Origin: Pseudomonadota bacterium
GTDB lineage: Bacteria > Pseudomonadota > Gammaproteobacteria > Burkholderiales > Burkholderiaceae_C
Assembly (NCBI GenBank): GCA_021848345.1
Contig: JAJZUV010000004.1
Span: 86,894 to 150,893 of the forward strand
DNA length: 64,000 nt
Direction: 5' to 3'
The position numbers and the translations under genes were made by a program. The notes under the pieces were generated by a model. The model was not told where the DNA came from. It was given only the letters and a program-made list of their open reading frames with translations, and did no database searches. This document shows, one piece after another, positions 43,619-52,265 of the stretch (position 1 is its first letter; each line of letters begins with the position of its first letter).

Positions 43619-44287
43619 ATGAAACCCCGAGATCTCAAGAATCAGCTCTACGCCCAGGTCGCGCGCATCGGCGCTGCCGTGTCCAGCCCCAAGCGCCTGG
43701 AATTGCTGGAACTGCTGGCGCAGGGAGAGAAATCGGTCGAGGCTCTGGCGCAGGCGGCCGACATCGACGTCAAGCTGGCCAGCGCCCACCTGCGCGTGCT
43801 GCGCGAGGCCCAACTGGTCGATGCGCGGCGTGAGGGCAAGAACCGCATCCACCGGCTCAGCGGCTCCGACGTATCGGATCTGTGGGTGAGCCTGCGGGAA
43901 CTTGCGCAGGCCCATCTGGCCGAGCTTCAACTCGCGATGGCCGGCCTGGCGGCCGAGCCCGGGAGCCTGAGGCCCGAGAGCGCGCGCTCGCTGCTCGACA
44001 AGGTGCGCGCCGGCGACGTGGTGTTGCTCGACGTTCGCCCCGAGGCGGAGTTCCGCACGGCCCACCTGCCCGGCGCGCGCTCGGTCCCGCTGGACGAACT
44101 GGAAGCGCGCATCCGGGAACTGCCGAGCGACAAGGACATCGTGGCGTACTGCCGAGGACCGTTTTGCGTGATGTCCGACGCCGCCGTGGCGCTGCTCGCG
44201 CGCCACGGGCTGCGTGCGCGCAAATGTACGGACGGCGTACCCGAGTGGCGGGCCGCCGGACTGCCGCTGGAATGCGAAGCCACCTGA
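43619..44287 (+). CDS. ArsR-rhodanese fusion regulator
   Basis: The 222-residue protein has an ArsR winged helix at about residues 10-100 (SSPKRLELLELLAQGEKSVEALAQ, LASAHLRVLREAQLVDARREG) and a rhodanese domain at about 115-215 (VVLLDVRPEAEFRTAHLPGA; active-site loop Y-C-R-G-P-F-C with Cys178 and Cys183). All four cysteines (178, 183, 203, 219) are in or beyond the rhodanese part, so sulfur sensing would act through that domain, unlike classical metal-binding ArsR. It leads an operon with a metallo-beta-lactamase fold enzyme and an MFS transporter. Confidence 0.9.
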   Translation: MKPRDLKNQLYAQVARIGAAVSSPKRLELLELLAQGEKSVEALAQAADIDVKLASAHLRVLREAQLVDARREGKNRIHRLSGSDVSDLWVSLRELAQAHLAELQLAMAGLAAEPGSLRPESARSLLDKVRAGDVVLLDVRPEAEFRTAHLPGARSVPLDELEARIRELPSDKDIVAYCRGPFCVMSDAAVALLARHGLRARKCTDGVPEWRAAGLPLECEAT

Positions 44288-44300
44288 TCGAGGTCGCACC

Positions 44301-45032
44301 ATGTTCTTCAAGCAACTCCCCACCCGAGACGCCAGCCTGTCCTACCTGTTCGGCTGCGCCGGCCTCGGCAAGGCCGTCGCCGTCGACGTGGTCGCCGGCG
44401 ACGAGCAGTGGTTCGTCGAGCAGGCGCGGCAGGCCGGCGCGCGGATCACCCATGTGATCGACTCCCACGTGCACGCCGACCACCTCAGCGGTGGCCGCCG
44501 GCTGGCCCGCATCGTGGATGCGCCCTACTGCCTGCACGAGACGGCGCGCGAGTTCGTGCACTTCGAGTTCGAGGCCCTGCACGACCAACAGGTCATCGGC
44601 GTGGGCAACGTCACGCTGCGGGTGCTGCACACCCCCGGCCACACGCCCGACAGCATGTGCCTGCTGGTCACCGACAAACGGCGCGGCGACGCGCCGTGGT
44701 TCGTGCTCACCGGCGACACGCTGTTCGTCGGCGCCGTCGGCCGCCCGGACCTGGCAGGGCGCGAGCGAGAGATGGCGGGCACCCTGTACGACTCGCTGCA
44801 CGGCCGCCTGCTGAACCTCCCCGCCGAACTGGAGATCTACCCCGGCCACCAGGCGGGCAGCGCCTGCGGCGCCGGGCTGTCGGGCAAGCCGGCGTCGACC
44901 CTGGGCTTCGAGAAGCGCTTCAACCCGCTTCTCGGGCTGTCGCGCGAGGGCTTCGTCGAGCAGCTATGCGCCGAGATCCCGCCGCGACCGGCGGACATGG
45001 AACGCATCGTCGCCGCGAACGTCTCGGCATGA
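44301..45032 (+). CDS. MBL-fold hydrolase (persulfide dioxygenase/glyoxalase II-like)
   Basis: The 243-residue protein has the metallo-beta-lactamase metal motif HxHxDH (SHVHADH, His56, His58, Asp60, His61), then VLHTPGHTPDSMCL, FVLTGDTLFVGAVGRPDL and LEIYPGHQAGSACG. The single metal-site pattern and the rhodanese-containing neighbour favour a persulfide dioxygenase, which oxidises glutathione persulfide to sulfite. The ATG at 44301 follows GAGG. Its stop overlaps the MFS start (ATGA), so the two are coupled. Confidence 0.87.
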   Translation: MFFKQLPTRDASLSYLFGCAGLGKAVAVDVVAGDEQWFVEQARQAGARITHVIDSHVHADHLSGGRRLARIVDAPYCLHETAREFVHFEFEALHDQQVIGVGNVTLRVLHTPGHTPDSMCLLVTDKRRGDAPWFVLTGDTLFVGAVGRPDLAGREREMAGTLYDSLHGRLLNLPAELEIYPGHQAGSACGAGLSGKPASTLGFEKRFNPLLGLSREGFVEQLCAEIPPRPADMERIVAANVSA

Positions 45033-46345
45033 ACTCTGCGCCCCCTGCGGCCGGGCCGCCGCACGACGCGCATCCGCAAGGCATCCGCGCCAACCTGCGG
45101 CAGTTCGTCTGGCAGGCGGTGCAGGTGTTCTTCGTCGGACTGGTCATCGGCATGGAGCGCACGGTGCTGCCGGTGGTCGCGGCGCGCGACTTCGGCGTGC
45201 CGAAGTCCTCGTTCCTGTACCTGTTGTCCTTCGTCATCTCCTTCGGGCTGGTCAAGGGCGCGCTGAACTTCGTCGCCGGGCGACTGTCCGAGCGCATCGG
45301 GCGCAAGACCGTGCTCGTGTTGGGATGGGTGGCCGCGATTCCCATCCCGCTGCTGATCTATTTCGCGCAGTCATGGTGGTGGATCGTCGCCGCCAACCTG
45401 TTCCTGGGCATCAACCAGGGCTTCGCGTGGAGCATGACCGTCACCAGCAAGGTGGACATCACGCGCGCCGAGCAGCGGGGGCTGGCCACCGGAATCAACG
45501 AGTTCGCCGGCTACGCCGCGGTCGGCCTGGCGGGGCTGGCCACCGCATGGCTGGCCCAGATGGTCGGGCCGCGCGAGGCCTTGCTGGGCTTCGCCGCCGT
45601 CGTGATCGCCATTGCGTTGCTGACCGCGCTGGTGTTCGTGCGCGAGACCCTGCCGTGGGCGCGCGCCGAGCGCCATCGACACGCCAGCGGTACCCACACG
45701 GGCTCGCGACCGCGCTTCGCCGACGGCCTGGCCGAGCACCCCACATCGCGCCAGGTGTTCGCCTACGTGTCCTTCGGGCACCCGACCTTCTCGGCGCTGT
45801 GCCAGGCGGGGGTCGCCAACAAGGTCGCCGACACCCTGCTGTGGGTGCTCTTCCCGCTGTACCTGCACGGCCACGGGCTGGGCCTGGTGCGGGTCGGCTG
45901 GGTCACCGGCGCGTACGGGCTGAGCTGGGGTGCCTCGCAACTGTGGACCGGGCCGCTGTCGGACCGCATCGGGCGCAAGCGCCCGGTGGTGGCCGGGCTG
46001 TGGTTGCTGGCCGTCGGCGTGGCCGCGGCGGTGCTGGTGCGCGGCTTCGCCGCCTGGCTGGCCAGCGCCGTGGTCATGGGCGTGGGCATGGCCCTGCTCT
46101 ATCCGAACCTCATCGCGTCCGTGGCCGACATCGCCCACCCGAGCTGGCGCAGCTCGGCGCTGGGCACCTACCGCTACTGGCGCGACACCGGCTACGCCAT
46201 CGGCGCGCTGGTGCTCGGGCTGATCGCGCAGGCGCGCGGCGCCATCGAGCCGGCCTTCTGGGTCAGCGCCGCGTGGCTGCTGGCCTCCGGGGCGTGGGTG
46301 CTGCTGCGCGCGCAGGAAACCCATCCTGGCCGCCCGCTGCCCTGA
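45029..46345 (+). CDS. MFS transporter of the ArsR-rhodanese operon
   Basis: The 438-residue protein is a twelve-helix MFS transporter: GRLSERIGRKTVLVLGW and SDRIGRKRPVVAGLW are the loop 2-3 and 8-9 motifs. Its ATG overlaps the MBL stop. Coupling to a persulfide-type enzyme and a rhodanese sensor suggests export of a sulfur compound or sulfite, or uptake of its precursor; this is inference from context. The C terminus (VLLRAQETHPGRPLP) is soluble. A perfect hairpin follows. Confidence 0.88.
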   Translation: MNSAPPAAGPPHDAHPQGIRANLRQFVWQAVQVFFVGLVIGMERTVLPVVAARDFGVPKSSFLYLLSFVISFGLVKGALNFVAGRLSERIGRKTVLVLGWVAAIPIPLLIYFAQSWWWIVAANLFLGINQGFAWSMTVTSKVDITRAEQRGLATGINEFAGYAAVGLAGLATAWLAQMVGPREALLGFAAVVIAIALLTALVFVRETLPWARAERHRHASGTHTGSRPRFADGLAEHPTSRQVFAYVSFGHPTFSALCQAGVANKVADTLLWVLFPLYLHGHGLGLVRVGWVTGAYGLSWGASQLWTGPLSDRIGRKRPVVAGLWLLAVGVAAAVLVRGFAAWLASAVVMGVGMALLYPNLIASVADIAHPSWRSSALGTYRYWRDTGYAIGALVLGLIAQARGAIEPAFWVSAAWLLASGAWVLLRAQETHPGRPLP

Positions 46346-46350
46346 GGCAT

Positions 46351-46376
46351 GGGGCCACCGCCCGGGCGGTGGCCCC
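46351..46376. terminator. Perfect 26-bp GC palindrome, likely bidirectional terminator
   Basis: GGGGCCACCGCCC is followed directly by its exact inverse GGGCGGTGGCCCC. It begins five bases after the MFS stop and faces the convergent cop gene cluster. Strong hairpin, no T-run. Confidence 0.55.
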
Positions 46377-46416
46377 GCAACGCCGTGGCACTGCCCGGCC
46401 ACCAAGGCCGCCGAGC

Positions 46417-46596
46417 TCAGTCGACGATGAAGCGGCCGATCATTCCCTGCTGCATGTGCCCTGGCATCGTGCAGGCGAAAGGCACCGTGCCGGCCTGACC
46501 GAAGCGCCAGACGAGCTCACGCTGCCCCTGCGGCGCCACGACCACCATGTTGGGCTCCTTTCCGTTCGTGAATTCCGACCAGGAGTTGAACCAACA
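46417..46596 (-). pseudogene. Remnant of a copper-binding cupredoxin (3' part only)
   Basis: Directly after the copB stop, in the same frame, 59 codons read SWSEFTNGKEPNMVVVAPQG and then RELVWRFGQAGTVPFACTMPGHMQQGMIGRFIVD. This is the C-terminal half of a plastocyanin-like cupredoxin with the Cys, His and Met copper ligands. The N-terminal half, including the signal peptide and first His ligand, is missing, so a deletion appears to have joined the copB end to this fragment. An internal ATG at 46548 with AAAGGAG in front could still yield 43 residues, but without a full copper site. Confidence 0.75.
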
Positions 46597-47529
46597 TCAG
46601 AACCAGAAGTGCACACCGGCGACGAAGTCGGTCGTGTCGCGACGCTCGCCCGCCGCCCGGGCCATGTCGCCGGTGCGCCCGAAGCGTCCGCTCCACTCCA
46701 CGCCGATGTAGGGCGAGAACTGACGCGAGATGTCGTAGCGCAGGCGCAGCCCGGCGGTGGCATCGGACAGGCCGCTGCCGATGCCGCGCGCCGGATCGTC
46801 CTTGCCGTAGGCGTTGAGCTCGACCTGCGGCTGCAGCACCACGCGCTGGGTCAGCAGCAATTCGTAGCTGGCGCTCAGGCGCAAGGCACTGCGGCCCTGG
46901 TCGCCCAGGTAACCGGTGGCCTCGACGTTGAACCAGTATGGCGCCAGGCCTTGCACTCCGAAGGCGAGCCAGTTGCGGTCGGGGCCGCCGCCGCTGTCGT
47001 GGCGCAAGCCGAGCTGCGAGTCCCAGTAGGCCGCGATGGCGTGGCCCCACAGCAGTTCGGTGCGCGCATCCTGCAGCCGCCCCCGCGAAACCTGCCCTTC
47101 GGCCTTGAGCACCGCGCGGTTGAAGTCACGCCCGTACCAGGCCTGCACGTCGTAGGTGGTCCAGTTGCCCGAATCATGGCCGTAGGCGCGCTCCAGGCGG
47201 TCCACCAGCACCGAGCCGAAGCTTTCCTGGTCCGCCAGGCGCGGCGGCTTCACGCCGGCCGGGATGTAGGGGCCGGTGGTCAGCGTGTAGTCGCCCGCAT
47301 CGGCGCCCGCCGTGCCCGCGGCAGCCGAAGCGGATCCCGCGGGCATCGACATGCCCGGCATGTCCATGCCGGCCATGGAGTGCCCCGGGACGGCCGCGGG
47401 CGAGGCCGGCTTCGCGGGCTCCTGGCCGGCCGGCATGCTCATGCCCTGCATGTCCATGGCCTGCGCCGAGGCAGGAATCGCGGCGGCCATGGCCGCCGCG
47501 AGCATCGTCGTCCGGATCGTCTTGTGCAT
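46597..47529 (-). CDS. copB: Copper resistance outer-membrane protein CopB
   Basis: The 310-residue protein has a signal peptide (MHKTIRTTMLAAAMAAAIPASAQA), a Met/His-rich copper-binding segment (MDMQGMSMPAG, HSMAGMDMPGMSMPAG) and the CopB beta-barrel: SFGSVLVDRLERAYG, WYGRDFNRAVLKAEGQVSRG, and the terminal aromatic GVHFWF typical of outer-membrane barrels. It works with CopA in periplasmic copper tolerance. The ATG at 47529 follows GAGGAAAC and lies ten bases after the copA stop. A cupredoxin fragment follows its stop. Confidence 0.92.
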   Translation of the reverse strand: MHKTIRTTMLAAAMAAAIPASAQAMDMQGMSMPAGQEPAKPASPAAVPGHSMAGMDMPGMSMPAGSASAAAGTAGADAGDYTLTTGPYIPAGVKPPRLADQESFGSVLVDRLERAYGHDSGNWTTYDVQAWYGRDFNRAVLKAEGQVSRGRLQDARTELLWGHAIAAYWDSQLGLRHDSGGGPDRNWLAFGVQGLAPYWFNVEATGYLGDQGRSALRLSASYELLLTQRVVLQPQVELNAYGKDDPARGIGSGLSDATAGLRLRYDISRQFSPYIGVEWSGRFGRTGDMARAAGERRDTTDFVAGVHFWF

Positions 47530-47539
47530 GTTCGTTTCC

Positions 47540-49276
47540 TCAAGCCACCAGGATCTCGCGGAACATGCCCGCATCCATGTGCATCATCAGATGGCAGTGC
47601 CAGGCCCAGCGCCCCACGGCGTCGGCACTGACCCGGTAGCTGATCTGCTGCGCCGGCTGCACCGGCACCGTGTGCTTGCGCACCAGGAAGTGCCCGTCCG
47701 GGTCCTCGACCTCGCTCCACATACCGTGCATGTGCATGGGGTGGGTCATCATGGTGTCGTTGACCAGCCTCACGCGCAGGCGCTCGCCGTGATGGAACCG
47801 GATCGGCGCGGAGTCGCCGAAGCTCACCCCGTCGATGGACCAGACGTAGCGCTGCATGTTCCCCGTGAGATGGAACTCCAGGGTGCGCGCCGGCTCGCGC
47901 GCGTCGAGGGGGCCGCCCTCGGTTTGCAGGTCCGCCAGGGTCAGCACGCGCCGGCCGTTGTCCCGCAACCCCACGCCGGGGTCGTCGAGGTTGCTGCGAG
48001 GGTGGTCCACGCGGGCATCCACCCCGGGGCCGTATTCGGCCGCGGCGTGGTGCACGGGCTTGGGCGCGTCCATGTCCATGCCGGGCATCGAGCCCATGCC
48101 GGACATGCCGGACATCGACGACATGTCGCCCATCATGTCCTGCATGGTCAGGTTCTGGCGCGGATCCATCGGCGGTACCGGCGCGCTCAAGCCCGGGCGC
48201 GCCGCCAGCGTTCCGCGCGCGTAGCCGGTGCGGTCCATGCTCTGCGCGAAGATCGTGTAGACGTCGTCGGTGGGGCGCACCAGCACGTCGTAGGTCTCGC
48301 CGGGACCGAAGCGGAACTCGTCCACCGTCACCGGCTCCACGTCCTGCCCGTCGGTGGACACCACGGTGAGCTTCAGGCCGGGGATGCGCACGTCGTAGAA
48401 GGTGTCGCCGGCGCCGTTGATGAAGCGCAGGCGCGCCACCTTCCCGGGATTCACCCGCGCCGTCCAGTTACCGGCCGGCGTGGTGCCGTTGGCCAGGTAG
48501 GTCAGCGTGGCCCCCGACAGGTCCGACAGGTCGCCCCAGCTCATGCGCATTTGCTGCCACATGGCGCGCCGGTCCAGCGCCGCGCGCAGGCCGCGACGCT
48601 CGACGTCGCGGAAGAAGTCCACCGCGGTGGGCTCGTGGTAGTTGTCGAAACCGCTGTCGGCCTTGAGCTTGGCCAGCACGCGCATGGGGTCCGCGTCCAT
48701 CCAGTCCGACAGCAGCACCACGTGGTCGCTGTCGGCCTGCACCGTGTGCCCGTGGGCCGGGTCGATGACGATCGCGCCGTACAGCCCGGTCTGCTCCTGC
48801 ATGCCGGCGTGGGAGTGGTACCAGAAGGTTCCCGACTGCCGGACCTTGAAGCGGTAGACGAAGGTCTGTCCGGGGGCGATTCCGACGAAGCTCAAGCCCG
48901 GAACTCCGTCCATCTGGTAGGGCACGAGCATGCCGTGCCAGTGGATGGCCGTCATCCGCGACATGCGATTGGTGACGCGAATGGTCACCGTGTCGCCTTC
49001 GCGCCAGCGCAGCGTGGGCCCCGGCAGCGAGCCGTTGACGGTGGTGGCCATGCGCGCATGCCCGGTGAAGTTCACCGGGGTCTCGGCGATCACCAGGTCG
49101 AATTCCGTTCCGCGCAGCTCCGGGGCGCTGCCCGTGTGCGTGGCCGCGGCCCGACCCTGGGCCCGAGCGGCCAGCGTGGGCAGGCCGAACAGCACGCCAC
49201 CGGCCGCCAGGCCCTGGACAAAGCGGCGCCGGGCGATTCCAGCCCCGCGGAGCGCATCTTGGTTCGAGCGTTGCAT
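47540..49276 (-). CDS. copA: Periplasmic multicopper oxidase CopA
   Basis: The 578-residue protein has a Tat signal (ARRRFVQGLAAGG, cleavage near AARAQ) and all multicopper-oxidase ligand blocks: HWHG, WYHSHAGMQEQ, HPMHMHGMW and WHCHLMMHMDAGMF. A Met-rich insert (MQDMMGDMSSMSGMSGMGSM, then PGMDMD) is typical of PcoA/CopA and binds Cu(I). It oxidises cuprous ions and sequesters copper in the periplasm. The ATG at 49276 has GAGGAA upstream. It is divergent from copRS, with cop boxes in between. Confidence 0.95.
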   Translation of the reverse strand: MQRSNQDALRGAGIARRRFVQGLAAGGVLFGLPTLAARAQGRAAATHTGSAPELRGTEFDLVIAETPVNFTGHARMATTVNGSLPGPTLRWREGDTVTIRVTNRMSRMTAIHWHGMLVPYQMDGVPGLSFVGIAPGQTFVYRFKVRQSGTFWYHSHAGMQEQTGLYGAIVIDPAHGHTVQADSDHVVLLSDWMDADPMRVLAKLKADSGFDNYHEPTAVDFFRDVERRGLRAALDRRAMWQQMRMSWGDLSDLSGATLTYLANGTTPAGNWTARVNPGKVARLRFINGAGDTFYDVRIPGLKLTVVSTDGQDVEPVTVDEFRFGPGETYDVLVRPTDDVYTIFAQSMDRTGYARGTLAARPGLSAPVPPMDPRQNLTMQDMMGDMSSMSGMSGMGSMPGMDMDAPKPVHHAAAEYGPGVDARVDHPRSNLDDPGVGLRDNGRRVLTLADLQTEGGPLDAREPARTLEFHLTGNMQRYVWSIDGVSFGDSAPIRFHHGERLRVRLVNDTMMTHPMHMHGMWSEVEDPDGHFLVRKHTVPVQPAQQISYRVSADAVGRWAWHCHLMMHMDAGMFREILVA

Positions 49277-49407
49277 GGATTCCTCGATTCTTGAAGGAAC
49301 TCTCCGCTCGGTAACGTCGTGCCGAGCGGACCGTTGTGGAGGGGACGCTGTCCACCCCGAGCAACGCATGCTAGGAACGCCATACTTTCCGGAGCATGAC
49401 CGACGGA

Positions 49408-49463
49408 TGACGGTTGTGTCATCTGCGGCACCCCGGAGATCCCGTCGATTACATTGATGTCAT
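49408..49463 (-). promoter_or_regulatory. Cop box and second palindrome upstream of copA
   Basis: ATTACATTGATGTCAT at 49448-49463 matches the cop/pco/cus box pattern (TGACA/TGTAA-type inverted repeat bound by CopR/CusR). TGAC-GGTTGT-GTCA at 49408-49421 is a second, shorter inverted repeat nearer copA. Both lie about 130-185 bases upstream of the copA start. The MITE separates this control region from copR. Confidence 0.65.
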
Positions 49464-49495
49464 GTCGCGGTCATGCTCGGGCAAGCATGCGCGGG

Positions 49496-49721
49496 CTAGT
49501 GTCCTGTCCCGCTAATAACTGTCATTTCGTTCGTGTGCCTGCGGGAGCGGGCGGCCGGCGAGGGCCCCGCAGACGCCGAACCCTTCGGGCTGGGCCGTAT
49601 CGGGGCGCATGCGGCGTTGCGGCCACGGGGCCAGGCGCTCAGCCTGGACCCGCGCCCGCGCCTTGCCTGCGCCCCGATACGGCCCGGCGAAATGACAGTT
49701 ATTAGCGGGACAGGACACTAG
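49496..49721. mobile_element. 226-bp MITE-like element with 34-bp perfect terminal inverted repeats
   Basis: The ends are exact inverted copies over 34 bases: CTAGTGTCCTGTCCCGCTAA continuing through TAACTGTCATTTCG, and the mirror CGAAATGACAGTTATTAGCG continuing to GACACTAG. The outermost CTAG (or TA) may be the target duplication. Inside, GGGCCGTATCGGGGCGCA (49592-49609) and its exact inverse (49668-49685) form a second nested repeat, with a CCAGGC/GCCTGG hairpin between. There is no transposase gene. It is a non-autonomous element or a large palindromic repeat sitting 24 bases before copR. Confidence 0.85.
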
Positions 49722-49745
49722 ATTGCGGTCAAGGACGGTGCATCG

Positions 49746-50432
49746 ATGAAACTGCTCGTGGTCGAAGACGAAGCCAAGACGGCCGACTACCTGCGCCAGG
49801 GATTGAGCGAGGCCGGCTTCGTCGTGGATCTCGCGCGCAGCGGCCTGGACGGGCACCACCTGGCGATGACCGGCGACCACGACCTGATCGTGCTCGACGT
49901 GATGCTTCCCGACGTCGACGGCTGGCGTATCCTGCGCGCGCTGCGCGAGGCCGGGCGCGACGTTCCGGTGCTGTTCCTCACGGCACGCGACAGCGTCGAG
50001 GACCGCGTCAAGGGGCTGGAGCTCGGCGCCGACGACTACCTGGTCAAGCCCTTCGCCTTCACCGAGTTGCTGGCGCGCGTGCGCACGCTGCTGCGCCGCG
50101 GTCGCAACCCCGCGCTGGCCGAGAAGCTGCAGGTGGCCGACCTGGTGCTCGACCTGCCCCGGCGGCGTGCCAGCCGCGGCGGCACGCGCATCAACCTGAG
50201 CAACAAGGAGTTCGCGCTGCTCGAGCTGCTGGTGCGGCGCCAGGGCGAGGTGCTGCCACGGTCGCTGATCGCCTCGCAGGTGTGGGACATGAACTTCGAC
50301 AGCGACACGAACGTGATCGACGTGGCCATCCGGCGCCTGCGCGCGAAGGTCGACGACGCCTTCTCGCCCAAGCTGATCCGCACCGTGCGCGGCATGGGCT
50401 ACACGCTGGACCTGCCCGATGCCGACGGCTGA
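49746..50432 (+). CDS. copR: Copper response regulator CopR
   Basis: The 228-residue OmpR-type regulator has a receiver with the phospho-acceptor Asp51 ([14 protein letters not shown]), Lys in [21 protein letters not shown] and a C-terminal winged helix ([53 protein letters not shown]). DMNFDSDTN is the CopR/CusR hallmark. It should activate copAB through the cop boxes. It overlaps copS by 14 bases. Its promoter region is occupied by the MITE. Confidence 0.94.
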   Translation: MKLLVVEDEAKTADYLRQGLSEAGFVVDLARSGLDGHHLAMTGDHDLIVLDVMLPDVDGWRILRALREAGRDVPVLFLTARDSVEDRVKGLELGADDYLVKPFAFTELLARVRTLLRRGRNPALAEKLQVADLVLDLPRRRASRGGTRINLSNKEFALLELLVRRQGEVLPRSLIASQVWDMNFDSDTNVIDVAIRRLRAKVDDAFSPKLIRTVRGMGYTLDLPDADG

Positions 50433-51855
50433 GCCGATCCGGCCTCGCGTCGGGCGCCGCGCCCGCCGTCCGGCGTCGCTGGCGCTGCGGGTGACGGCAT
50501 GGGTCGGCCTCGCCACCACGCTGACCTTCCTGGTCGCCGCGTGGGCGCTGGAGTCGTCGATCGAGGAGCACTTCGCGGGCCAGGACCTGGGGCAGCTTCG
50601 TCCGGTGGCGCAGACCCTGCGCCTGGCCCTCGACGACGCGGCCGCCGGCGCCGGAAGCGAGGCGCTGCGACAGCGTTTCGCCGAGACCATCGCGGACCAC
50701 CACGAGGTGTACTTCCGGGTCGAGGGTGCCGACGGTCGGGTGCTGTACGACGCGACGCCCGCAGGCCTCGCCGCACGCGCGCATGCCGACCCCGCCGTGC
50801 CGCACCTGGACGCCAGCGCGCTGCGCATCTGGACCACCGGCGGGCGCAGCTACCGCGGCGCGGTGCTGCGCATCGACCGCGACACGGTGATCCTGGCGAC
50901 CGCCATCGACTATCACCTTCGCTTTCTCGCGGGGCTGCGACGCGCGCTGTGGCTGGGCACGCTGGTGGCCAGCGCCTTCAGCGTGCTGGTGGCCTGGCTT
51001 GCGGTGCGCCAGGGGCACGCGCCGATCCGGCGCATCGGCGCGCGCATGCGCGAGGTCAGCTCGGAGCGCCTGGACGTTCGCCTCGACCCGGACAAGGTGC
51101 CGGTGGAACTGGCCGGTCTCGTCGCCTCGTTCAACGCCATGCTCGAGCGCATCGGACAGAGTTTCGACCGCTTGTCGAATGTATCCGCCGACATCGCGCA
51201 CGAGTTGCGCACCCCCGTCACCAACCTGCGCACGCAGACCCAGGTCGCACTGTCCCGCGCGCGCAGTGCCGACGACTACCGCGAAATCCTCTACTCCAAC
51301 CTCGAGGAGTACGAGCGCATGAGCACGATGATCGGCGACATGCTGTTCCTCGCCCAGGCCGAGCACCACTTGATCCGGCCCGAACAGGCCGAGGTGGACC
51401 TGGGTGCCGAGGTCGTCGAACTGTTCGAGTATTTCGAGGCCTGGGCCGAGGAGCGCGGCGTCCGGTTGCAAGCCGTCGGCGATGCCCCACGGATTCGTGG
51501 CGATCGCGCGATGCTGCGACGCGCGTTGTCCAACCTGCTGTCCAACGCCATTCGCCACACCGCGACCGGCGCCACGGTCACGGTGCGTTTCGGCAGCGAT
51601 CCCTCCGGCTGGCTGGAGGTCTGCGTCGAGAACCCGGGCGCCGACATCGCCGCCGAGCACCTGCCCCACCTGTTCGATCGCTTCTACCGCGTCGACCCAT
51701 CGCGCCAGCGCAACGGCGAAGGAGCCGGGCTGGGCCTCGCCATCGTGAAATCGATCGTCGAGGCCCATGGGGGACGCGCGCGCGCCGTGTCGGCCGAAGG
51801 GCGCACGCGCTTTTGCATGCGTCTGCCCACGCCCGCTTCCAGGACGCGGCACTGA
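50419..51855 (+). CDS. copS: Copper sensor histidine kinase CopS
   Basis: The 478-residue protein has two transmembrane helices (about 23-45 and 172-195) around a periplasmic sensor domain, a HAMP linker, HisKA with phospho-acceptor His261 ([14 protein letters not shown]) and HATPase_c ([29 protein letters not shown]). The periplasmic loop has several histidines (ADHHEV, DYH) that could sense Cu(I). It pairs with CopR. The ATG at 50419 lies inside the copR end, showing translational coupling. Confidence 0.93.
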   Translation: MPTAEPIRPRVGRRARRPASLALRVTAWVGLATTLTFLVAAWALESSIEEHFAGQDLGQLRPVAQTLRLALDDAAAGAGSEALRQRFAETIADHHEVYFRVEGADGRVLYDATPAGLAARAHADPAVPHLDASALRIWTTGGRSYRGAVLRIDRDTVILATAIDYHLRFLAGLRRALWLGTLVASAFSVLVAWLAVRQGHAPIRRIGARMREVSSERLDVRLDPDKVPVELAGLVASFNAMLERIGQSFDRLSNVSADIAHELRTPVTNLRTQTQVALSRARSADDYREILYSNLEEYERMSTMIGDMLFLAQAEHHLIRPEQAEVDLGAEVVELFEYFEAWAEERGVRLQAVGDAPRIRGDRAMLRRALSNLLSNAIRHTATGATVTVRFGSDPSGWLEVCVENPGADIAAEHLPHLFDRFYRVDPSRQRNGEGAGLGLAIVKSIVEAHGGRARAVSAEGRTRFCMRLPTPASRTRH

Positions 51856-51880
51856 GCGTCGCAGGGGCGCGACGTGCGCC

Positions 51881-52252
51881 CTACAGGCCGGGGCGCGGTT
51901 GCAGGGCGATGATGGCCATGCCCGTCAGCGCCACGGCTGCACCCAGCAGGTCCCAACGGGTCAACGGCAGCCGCTCGACCAGAGCGAGCCATCCCAGGGC
52001 CACCGCGATGTAGATCCCGCCGTAAGCCGCGTAGGTGCGCCCGGCGGCCGATGGGTGCAGGGTCAGCAGCCACGCGAATACTCCCAGCGAAACGAACGCC
52101 GGCAACCACAACCACCACGAACGCCCCTGGCGCAGTACCAGCCACGGCAGGTAGCAGCCGACGATCTCGGCGATCGCGGTCAGCACGAACAGCGCGACGA
52201 CGCGCGCGAGTCGCAGCAGTTCGGTCGGCGCGGCGTGCTCCATCGGGGTCAT
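51881..52252 (-). CDS. YnfA family membrane protein
   Basis: The 123-residue protein has four hydrophobic helices and the YnfA/UPF0060 motifs [46 protein letters not shown] and [16 protein letters not shown]. The family is distantly related to small multidrug resistance proteins; function is uncertain. It starts 13 bases after the dmeF stop on the same strand and is probably cotranscribed. The ATG at 52252 was chosen; one at 52243 would give 120 residues. Confidence 0.87.
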   Translation of the reverse strand: MTPMEHAAPTELLRLARVVALFVLTAIAEIVGCYLPWLVLRQGRSWWLWLPAFVSLGVFAWLLTLHPSAAGRTYAAYGGIYIAVALGWLALVERLPLTRWDLLGAAVALTGMAIIALQPRPGL

Positions 52253-52265
52253 GCGCGTCCCCGCG

